The notes under the pieces: model-generated
Seen by the model: the letters and a program-made list of their open reading frames with translations, nothing else
Databases searched by the model: none
What the model was told of the DNA's origin: nothing
Assembly (NCBI GenBank): GCA_030743445.1
Contig: JASLSL010000187.1
Location: 1-6,985, forward strand
From: Alphaproteobacteria bacterium
GTDB taxonomy: Bacteria > Pseudomonadota > Alphaproteobacteria > UBA8366
Length of the DNA stretch: 6,985 bases
Direction of reading: 5' to 3'
Translations under genes and position numbers: made by a program
Part shown: in pieces, positions 1 to 5,335 of the stretch
Numbering within the stretch: position 1 is the first letter of the stretch
Layout of the letters: each line of letters opens with the position of its first letter

Positions 1-1285
1 CCGGCAGCCAGGTGATGATCTCCGGAAACGCCAGGAACAGCGCGATCGTCACGACGTCGGCGCCGAAGAACGGCGCTATGCCGCGGAACACGTCACCCAA
101 TGGTATGTCCGGTCTGACCGCGGCCACGACGTAACAATTGAGGCCGACCGGCGGAGTGATCAGACAAACCTCGCACATCTTGACGACGATGATGCCGAAC
201 CAGATCGGGCTGTAGCCGAGCTCGATGACCGCCGGATAGACCACCGGCAGGGTCAGCAGCAGCATGCCAATCGCGTCCATGAACATCCCAAGGATCGCGT
301 AGCCCATCAGGATCATGATCATGACCACCACCGGCGGGAACGGCAGGGTGATGATCCACTCGGCAAAGGCCTGCGGCAGACCGGCGTAACCGAGGAAGCG
401 GACGAAGATCAGGATGCCCCAAATCAGGGCGAAGATCATCACCGTCAGCTTCGCGGTCTCGAGCAACGCGTCCTGCATGCCCTCCCACCGCATGCCGTGA
501 AACAGCGCGACGACGAACACGATGAAGGCGCCGAGCGCGCCGGCTTCCGTCGGCGTCGCCTTGCCGGTCATCATCGCCCAGAAGATCACGCCGACGACGA
601 AGAAGATCGGCAGCGTGCCGGGCAGCGTCTTGAAGCGCTCGCCCAGCGGCGGCGATGCGATCGGCTTGCCCATTTCGGGTTTCCACACACACTGGCCGAT
701 GATCAGGGCGGCGTAGATCAATGCCGAGATGACGCCCGGAATGAACCCGGCCATGATCAGCTTGCCGACCGACTCCTCGACGATGATGGCGTAGATCACC
801 AGGATCGCGCTCGGCGGGATCAGCGAGGCGAGCGTGCCGCCCGCCGCCACCACGCCGGCGGCCAACCGCTGATCGTAGCCGTTCGCCAGCATGTGCGGAA
901 TCGCGACTCGGCTGAACACCGCCGCGGTCGCCGTGCTGGCGCCCGACACCGCGGCGAAGCCGGCGGTCGCGAACACCGAGGCGACCGCGAGGCCGCCCGG
1001 CACCCAGCCGACCCAGGCCCTCGCGGCCTGGAACAGCGCATGGGTCAGGCCCGCGTGATAGGCGATGAAGCCGATCAGAATGAACATCGGCAACACGCTG
1101 AGGCCGTAATTGACCGATTTCGAATGCGGGATCGTGCCGGTTATGCCCGCGCCCGCATCCCAACCGATGATCGCGACCGTGCCGAGAAGACCGACGATGG
1201 CGGCAACAGCGAACACGCGAACGCCGAGGAACACCATGACGAGCAGCGCGCCGGTACCCCACAAACCGATAACAAATTCGTCCAT
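1..1285 (-). CDS. dctM: TRAP transporter large membrane subunit DctM (3' end beyond window edge)
   Basis: This is the large, transport-competent subunit of a tripartite ATP-independent periplasmic transporter. With DctQ and the binding protein it moves a solute into the cytoplasm using an ion gradient, normally sodium. I translated it directly: 428 codons are visible, beginning MDEFVIGLWGTGALL and open to the edge at EIITWLP. Family members are about 425-435 residues, so only a few codons are missing. Family motifs are clear: SGAS at 114-117 followed by TATAA; AAGGTLASLIPPSAI at about 147-161; TPTEAGALGA at 244-253; and TPPVGLN at 377-383. The two P-containing hairpin segments are those that form the transport site in structurally known TRAP proteins. 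Hydrophobic helices fill the rest. The ATG is preceded by GGGAG (1293-1297) at 7 nt and overlaps the dctQ stop as TAATG. The substrate cannot be told from this subunit. Confidence 0.95.
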   Translation of the reverse strand, partial: MDEFVIGLWGTGALLVMVFLGVRVFAVAAIVGLLGTVAIIGWDAGAGITGTIPHSKSVNYGLSVLPMFILIGFIAYHAGLTHALFQAARAWVGWVPGGLAVASVFATAGFAAVSGASTATAAVFSRVAIPHMLANGYDQRLAAGVVAAGGTLASLIPPSAILVIYAIIVEESVGKLIMAGFIPGVISALIYAALIIGQCVWKPEMGKPIASPPLGERFKTLPGTLPIFFVVGVIFWAMMTGKATPTEAGALGAFIVFVVALFHGMRWEGMQDALLETAKLTVMIFALIWGILIFVRFLGYAGLPQAFAEWIITLPFPPVVVMIMILMGYAILGMFMDAIGMLLLTLPVVYPAVIELGYSPIWFGIIVVKMCEVCLITPPVGLNCYVVAAVRPDIPLGDVFRGIAPFFGADVVTIALFLAFPEIITWLP

Positions 1286-1947
1286 TATTCCGCTCCCACC
1301 TTGGCGCCGTGGACGATATCGACTTTTTCCTCCTCGCCCGCGAGACCGGCGTCGATCTCGTGCTGGGCGATCTCCTCGACGGTTGCGATCTCGGGAATGC
1401 CGATATGGACCGCGTGCGGGTTGACGGCCAGCCGTATGAACCCGACGAGTTGGATCGTCAGCCGTACGAGCAGCATCGCGAAGGCGAAAGGCACCAGCAG
1501 CTTCGACGGCCACAACACGACGTCGATGTCCATCGTGCTGTCGCCGATGGTCCAGGCCCGCATGAAATGCTCCCAGCCATAGATCATCAGGATCGCGACG
1601 ATGAAAATCACGATCAGCGTGCCGAAGATCTCGGTCAGGAAGAAGCTGCGCCCCTTGAACCGCCCGATGATGATCTCCATCCGGATATGGCCACCGAGCT
1701 TCTGACAATACGAGATGCCGAGAAAAGCGAAGATCGTCATCGCGATCTCGACGATGTCGACATAGCCGCGTACCGGATAGTTGAAGATCGACCGGCCGAC
1801 GACCTGCACGACGCCGAGAAACATGACGCCCATGATGCAAAGGCCGGCCGCGGTGTTGCACAAACTCTCGAGCTTGAAATACTTCTCGTCGATGGCGGCG
1901 AAACGCTGATCCCCCGCGGACAGCGCTTCTGCGTTCTCAGTCGTCAT
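1285..1947 (-). CDS. dctQ: TRAP transporter small membrane subunit DctQ
   Basis: This is the small, four-helix membrane subunit of the TRAP transporter, which binds DctM and serves as its scaffold. The 220-residue protein has hydrophobic segments at about 31-51, 64-83, 103-124 and 148-172. Family features are visible: GRSIFNYPVRGYVDIVEIAM at 51-70, GHIRME at 86-91, and a WPSK stretch at 146-149 at the start of helix 4. The start is supported by AAGGAA (1953-1958) 5 nt upstream of ATG. It follows dctP after a 92-nt gap with a stem-loop, and its TAA overlaps the dctM ATG by one base, so the two membrane subunits are probably translationally coupled. One oddity is a hydrophilic, glutamate-rich tail of about 48 residues after the last helix (GEEEKVD at 204-210), which many DctQ proteins lack. 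It is not fused to DctM. Confidence 0.93.
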   Translation of the reverse strand: MTTENAEALSAGDQRFAAIDEKYFKLESLCNTAAGLCIMGVMFLGVVQVVGRSIFNYPVRGYVDIVEIAMTIFAFLGISYCQKLGGHIRMEIIIGRFKGRSFFLTEIFGTLIVIFIVAILMIYGWEHFMRAWTIGDSTMDIDVVLWPSKLLVPFAFAMLLVRLTIQLVGFIRLAVNPHAVHIGIPEIATVEEIAQHEIDAGLAGEEEKVDIVHGAKVGAE

Positions 1948-1982
1948 GACAATTCCTTGGTTTTAACGGACTAAATGACAAT

Positions 1983-2029
1983 AAAAAAATGAGCGAAGGC
2001 CGCCGAACCCGAATGGCCCGGCGACCTTC
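1983..2029 (-). terminator. Stem-loop plus U-tract between dctP and dctQ (intra-operon attenuator / partial terminator)
   Basis: On the transcript (minus strand) GAAGGUCGCCG pairs with CGGCGGCCUUC (2019-2029 with 1995-2005), 11 bp with one G-U pair. The stem can extend inward by GGCC/GGUU to about 15 bp, closed by a five-base AUUCG loop. It starts 10 nt past the dctP stop. A run of seven U residues (1983-1989) follows the stem after five bases (GCUCA). That gap is wider than in a strong intrinsic terminator, so partial read-through or a 3'-end-protecting hairpin fits better. In transporter operons such hairpins commonly raise the ratio of binding protein to membrane subunits. dctQ has its own good ribosome-binding site just downstream. 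Confidence 0.7.
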
Positions 2030-2039
2030 TGAATAAGTT

Positions 2040-3116
2040 TTATTTCATATACTTCTTGGTTGCTTTGGCAGACGTGCTGAGCACGAGGTCGAGCAATTCT
2101 TGAGCCGGAATTTCACCCTTGTTCTCTTCGACCCACTGCTTCCACAGCGGCTCGCCGCCAACCTTGCGGAACTCGGCCATCGAGGCCTCGTCGATCTTGA
2201 TCGCCTTCATCTTCTTCGGCCATTCCGCCAGATTCTTTTTGTCCATCTTGGTGTAGGCGGCCTGCTGGGCCTTGGACGCCGGCAGCTTCAGGTCGTTGAG
2301 AAGCTTCTTGTACTGCTTCGGCAACTTTTCCCAGGCCTTGATGTTGAACACGATCGGGCAGTTCACCGTGCCGAGCGCCATGTTGGTGGTGTACCACTCG
2401 GCAACTTCGTCGACCTTGTACGCGCTGAATGCGTAAGTGAACGGGAAGCCGATCGCATCCACCGTACCGCGCGCGATCGAGTTGTAGACCTCGGGTGCCG
2501 GCACCGTGGTCGGCACCGCGCCGATGGCCTTCGCCGAACGGCCCATGCCGCCCAAGGCACGCAGACGCATACCCTTGAAGTCGGCAACCGTCTTCGGTGG
2601 CTTGCCGCGGCCCATGTATTCGTACTGCGGCAGGATGTTCGGCATGTAGAGCACCGCGTTCCACTTCGCCAGCGCCTTCTTGGCCGCCGGGTGGGCATAG
2701 ACGGTGAACGCCACTTCACGCATGACGTTGTAATTCTCCATGCCCGGCAGGAACGGCAGGTCGAGCACGTTCAGCGGCTTGTTCTTCTGCGGGTGATAGG
2801 CCGCGCAGAATAGGGCCGCCTCGAAAGCGCCGACCGAGATGCCGTCGAGGTTCTCTTTGTTCTTCGACAACTGGCCGCCGTAGTAGAGGCGAAGCTGGAA
2901 ATTGCCGCCGGTCCGCTTCTTCACCTCGGCCGAGACCAATTCCAGGCCTTCGGTGAAGGCGCGACGCTTGCCCCAGAGGGATAGGCGCCATTTGACCTTC
3001 GGCCCCTGGACCATCTCGGCCGCATCGGCCGGGGCTGGGGCGGAAAGGCCGCCTAATATAAACGCCACCGCCGAAGCGACGACCGTAGCGGTCGCAAAAC
3101 AAGTGGTCTTCTTCAT
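2040..3116 (-). CDS. dctP: TRAP transporter periplasmic substrate-binding protein DctP
   Basis: This is the periplasmic solute receptor that captures the substrate and delivers it to DctQM. The 358-residue protein starts MKKTTCFATATVVASAVAF, a typical Sec signal peptide: positive N-terminus, hydrophobic core to about residue 24, and an Ala-rich ADA/AE cleavage region near 31-34. The mature part shows family segments: TEGLELVSAEVKKRTGG (55-71), LYYGGQLSKNKENLDGISVG (77-96), LPFLPGMENY (120-129) and ADFKGMRLRALGG (178-190). R186 (codon 2559-2561) aligns with the arginine that binds the ligand carboxylate in TRAP receptors, and PEVYNSIARGTVDAIGFP (208-225) follows as expected. I chose the ATG at 3116 because GGGAGGA (3125-3131) lies 8 nt upstream and the signal peptide begins there; an in-frame ATG at 3197 adds 27 non-signal residues. 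The substrate is probably an organic acid but is otherwise unknown. Confidence 0.95.
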   Translation of the reverse strand: MKKTTCFATATVVASAVAFILGGLSAPAPADAAEMVQGPKVKWRLSLWGKRRAFTEGLELVSAEVKKRTGGNFQLRLYYGGQLSKNKENLDGISVGAFEAALFCAAYHPQKNKPLNVLDLPFLPGMENYNVMREVAFTVYAHPAAKKALAKWNAVLYMPNILPQYEYMGRGKPPKTVADFKGMRLRALGGMGRSAKAIGAVPTTVPAPEVYNSIARGTVDAIGFPFTYAFSAYKVDEVAEWYTTNMALGTVNCPIVFNIKAWEKLPKQYKKLLNDLKLPASKAQQAAYTKMDKKNLAEWPKKMKAIKIDEASMAEFRKVGGEPLWKQWVEENKGEIPAQELLDLVLSTSAKATKKYMK

Positions 3117-3124
3117 AAGATTCG

Positions 3125-3131
3125 TCCTCCC
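3125..3131 (-). promoter_or_regulatory. Ribosome-binding site deciding the dctP start
   Basis: GGGAGGA on the minus strand ends 8 nt before the ATG at 3116. It is the strongest Shine-Dalgarno match near the gene and selects this start over the in-frame upstream ATG at 3197, which would bury the signal peptide behind 27 residues. Confidence 0.8.
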
Positions 3132-3156
3132 TGTGCCCGCTTCGCAGGCTTTTAGA

Positions 3157-3191
3157 CCATTCGATCGACCGTCGATCGCGCGGCCGAATGG
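3157..3191. promoter_or_regulatory. Palindromic operator candidate upstream of dctP
   Basis: The core is CGATCGAC-C-GTCGATCG at 3162-3178, two perfect 8-bp arms around one base. A second inverted repeat, CCATTCG at 3157-3163 and CGAATGG at 3185-3191, overlaps it with a different centre. It lies about 45-75 nt before the dctP start and downstream of the putative promoter. A one-base centre cannot form a tight RNA loop, so a DNA site for a dimeric repressor or activator is more plausible than an RNA hairpin. No regulator gene is in the window, and the role is inferred. Confidence 0.4.
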
Positions 3192-3205
3192 AAGCATAGG
3201 ACGGA

Positions 3206-3234
3206 ATTAAGGCTTCCGACCCGGTGATTTGCAA
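3206..3234 (-). promoter_or_regulatory. Possible sigma-70-type promoter for the TRAP genes
   Basis: TTGCAA (3229-3234) and CTTAAT (3206-3211) on the minus strand are separated by 17 nt. Each matches the consensus at four of six positions. It sits in the only sizeable gap between the MFS gene and dctP, where a separate promoter would be expected. Such matches also arise by chance, so this is a weak call. Confidence 0.3.
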
Positions 3235-3252
3235 GGCCAAACGATACCCTCT

Positions 3253-3266
3253 AAGCCGTTCGGCTT
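3253..3266. repeat. Short inverted repeat after the MFS gene
   Basis: AAGCCG-TT-CGGCTT is a perfect 6-bp inverted repeat 34 nt past the MFS stop codon. No T-run follows it on either strand, so it is not a standard intrinsic terminator. It could be an mRNA 3'-end hairpin with a four-base loop or a protein-binding site near the -35 region of the putative dctP promoter. Confidence 0.35.
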
Positions 3267-3300
3267 CAATCAAGATTCCGCGATTCCCCGCAACCGAACG

Positions 3301-4527
3301 TTAACCGAATGGCTCGGGCCGGTCGCCGGCAAGACCTTTGGGCCGCAAAATCAACAGCGCCAACGGCCCGACCAACAGAATCACGGCGACGTGGACGAAG
3401 GCGATGCCCCACCCTGCGGGGCTGGCGCCGCCGGCGAGATCGAGAATCGCGCCAAGGGCCAGAGGCCCCAGAAATCCGCCGAAATATCCCAATGCCGAGT
3501 GCACCGCCATGGTCGCACCGCGGCGACCCGGCTCGGCACTGCCGACGGTGCCGGCGGTGAGCGAGGACGAGTCGGCCCAGATCAATCCCGCATAGACGAT
3601 AGAGAGGCCGGCCGCCAGCGCATAGGACACGCCCGAGGTGAATCCGATGCCGCACGCCATCGCCATCGAGGCCAGAAATACCCCGAAGATAAAGTTCCGG
3701 CGGCCGAATCGGATCGCCACCTCGTTGCCCGATACGCTGGCCCAGACGCCGATCAGGCCGAGGCTGGTGGCGATCGTCGCCGGCGTGAAGACGCCGACCG
3801 TGGCGCCGGTGTGCACCGCGGTAAAGGCAAGGAAAGTCACGACCCAGGACCTCAGCGCCGACATCTCCCAGGTGTGGACGCAGTAGCACAGCGAATAGGC
3901 GAGCGCCGACTTGTTGCGCAACACCGGGCGGAAATCGAGCAGCCCCGCGTGGCCGTCCTCGGGCGGTGTCGGCTTGCGTCGCGGCAGCACCACCGCCATC
4001 ACCGCGAAGGCGAGCGCCGCGCCGGCCGCCCCCAATAGGATCGCCCAACGCCAGTCGAGCCAGACCGCGACGGTCTCGGCGATCACGAAACTGGCAGCAC
4101 CGCTGATCCCGATGCTGGCGGCGTGGACCGCGACGGCGCGCGATTGCCGCGGCCCCTCGATCAGGTCGCTCAGCGCCTTCAGCCCCGGCATGTAGGTCCC
4201 GGCCCAACCGATCCCCCAGATCGTGCGGAACAGGCAGGCGGTCCAGAAGTCGTCGGCCATCAGCGCGAACCCGGCGGCCGAGACGGCGACCAGCGCCAAG
4301 CCGAAGAGGTACACCCGCTTCGGGTCGACCCGGTCGGTCAGCGAGACCAAGACCGGAACGCTCACCGTATATCCCAGATAGAAGATGCCGGTGACCCAGC
4401 CGGCCTCGGTGTTGGTCATGCTCCACTCGGCGATCAGGGTCGGCAGCAGCGCCGGCACCGAAAAGGCGCCGATCTGGACCAGGACCTGGGCGGTGCAGAC
4501 CCCCGCGATCAGACGAATGGGCGACAT
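3301..4527 (-). CDS. Major facilitator superfamily transporter
   Basis: A 408-residue integral membrane carrier, the usual length for a 12-helix MFS protein. Helix 1 begins almost at the N-terminus (IRLIAGVCTAQVLVQIG, 4-20). The loop between helices 2 and 3 carries a motif-A-like TDRVDPKRV (64-72). Helix 4 has the motif-B-like arrangement RTIWGIGWAG (101-110). A polar central loop spans about 182-208, and the second half repeats a motif-A-like segment, GNEVAIRFGRRN (267-278). The HTWE stretch at 218-221 in helix 7 may be useful for subfamily assignment. The gene starts 29 nt after the crotonase stop; an in-frame TAA four codons upstream rules out a longer protein. No clear Shine-Dalgarno sequence precedes the ATG, so it may depend on translation from the gene before it. 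It could import a pathway substrate or export a product; the sequence does not decide. Confidence 0.9.
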   Translation of the reverse strand: MSPIRLIAGVCTAQVLVQIGAFSVPALLPTLIAEWSMTNTEAGWVTGIFYLGYTVSVPVLVSLTDRVDPKRVYLFGLALVAVSAAGFALMADDFWTACLFRTIWGIGWAGTYMPGLKALSDLIEGPRQSRAVAVHAASIGISGAASFVIAETVAVWLDWRWAILLGAAGAALAFAVMAVVLPRRKPTPPEDGHAGLLDFRPVLRNKSALAYSLCYCVHTWEMSALRSWVVTFLAFTAVHTGATVGVFTPATIATSLGLIGVWASVSGNEVAIRFGRRNFIFGVFLASMAMACGIGFTSGVSYALAAGLSIVYAGLIWADSSSLTAGTVGSAEPGRRGATMAVHSALGYFGGFLGPLALGAILDLAGGASPAGWGIAFVHVAVILLVGPLALLILRPKGLAGDRPEPFG

Positions 4528-4556
4528 CGGCGGTTGTTATGGACCGCGGCGCGGGC

Positions 4557-5300
4557 TCAACGGCCCTTGAAGACCGGCGGCCGCTTCTCGCGGAACGCGG
4601 CCATGCCTTCTTTGCCGTCCTCACTGGTGTTGACCTCGGTCAGCTGAACCCGGGCGATGGCGGCGATCTCCGACGGCCCCTTGGCGACGGTCTCGCCGAC
4701 GAAGCGCTTCAGCATTCCGGTCGGCAGCGGCGCCATGCCGGCGATCGCGCGGGCGTATTCCATCGCCGCCTCCAGATGCTCGCCGTCGAGCACCACCTTG
4801 TTGACGTAGCCGACCTCGTAGGCGCGCCGGGCGTCCATCGGCTCGCCGAGCAGCAACAGCTCCATCGCGATCTTGTGCGGAATCCGCGCCGCCAGGGTCG
4901 CGATCAGCCCGCCACTGAACCCGACCTTGACCTCGGGATAGCTGAACTTGGCGGACTCGGTCGCAACCAACAGGTCGCACATGGTCGTCAGCACCATGCC
5001 GCCGCCCACACACCAGCCGGCGACGGCGCCGATCACCGGCTTCTCGAGCGGCACGCCGATGCCCGGAATGCCGCGAAACAGATCGTGCGGAATGTTGTCG
5101 AGGTCGGCGCCGACGGTAAACGCCTTAGCACTGGCCGACGCCAGCACCGCGACCCGGTCGTCGGCAAGCGCGAAGCGCCGCCACGCCGCCTCCAGCCCCT
5201 CGACCAGGTCGTTGTTCAAGCGGTTGTGCTTGTCGGCCTGGTTGAGGGTAATGACTGCGATGTTATCGCCGGACTCATAGGTAACTGCATCTTCGCTCAT
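4557..5300 (-). CDS. Crotonase superfamily protein (enoyl-CoA hydratase/isomerase-like)
   Basis: A 247-residue cytoplasmic crotonase-fold enzyme expected to act on an acyl-CoA. The oxyanion-hole segments are present: AFTVGADL at 60-67 and GWCVGGGMVL at 95-104, where the backbone NH groups of A65 and G100 would hold the thioester oxygen. Aligned with rat mitochondrial hydratase, the first catalytic Glu (E144, in GGGCE) is V103, while the second (E164, in PE) is kept as E123 in YPEVKVG. The C-terminus, EGMAAFREKRPPVFKGR, is typical of the family. The loop between the two oxyanion segments is shortened, which explains a length about 10 residues below the norm. GGGAAGG (5307-5313) lies 6 nt before the ATG. 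The gene follows the ThDP enzyme by 35 nt and precedes the MFS gene by 29 nt, so all three are probably cotranscribed. With one acid/base Glu missing, isomerase, lyase or hydrolase chemistry is as possible as hydration. Confidence 0.9.
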   Translation of the reverse strand: MSEDAVTYESGDNIAVITLNQADKHNRLNNDLVEGLEAAWRRFALADDRVAVLASASAKAFTVGADLDNIPHDLFRGIPGIGVPLEKPVIGAVAGWCVGGGMVLTTMCDLLVATESAKFSYPEVKVGFSGGLIATLAARIPHKIAMELLLLGEPMDARRAYEVGYVNKVVLDGEHLEAAMEYARAIAGMAPLPTGMLKRFVGETVAKGPSEIAAIARVQLTEVNTSEDGKEGMAAFREKRPPVFKGR

Positions 5301-5335
5301 CTTTGACCTTCCCTCATATCGGGTTTACCGGGCGT

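Noticed and set aside
93..1262. A 389-codon minus-strand open frame overlapping dctM
   Set aside because: Its translation is very rich in Arg, Gly and His with no hydrophobic segments, and it is a frame-shifted shadow of dctM, whose own frame gives a textbook TRAP membrane protein across the whole region.
497..1582. A 361-codon plus-strand open frame opposite dctM and dctQ
   Set aside because: The composition is dominated by Arg, Asp, His and Gln as expected of antisense to GC-rich membrane-protein codons. It spans two well-supported genes and has no recognisable domain.
3117..3197. A dctP start at the upstream ATG (3197)
   Set aside because: The extra 27 residues precede a complete signal peptide, and the strong ribosome-binding site lies next to the ATG at 3116.
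3271..3290. Direct repeat GATTCCGC/GATTCCCC between the MFS gene and dctP
   Set aside because: Only two imperfect 8-base copies; too short to call a repeat element or binding-site array.
2009..3311. The 8-mer CCGAATGG occurring near 2009, 3184 and 3304, with its complement near 5513
   Set aside because: Copies fall both in genes and in gaps with no constant position or spacing, and a few chance matches are expected for a short GC-rich word.
3229..4038. A 269-codon plus-strand open frame opposite the MFS gene
   Set aside because: Low-complexity Arg/Gly/Asp/His-rich translation with no family motif; the MFS frame on the other strand accounts for the region.
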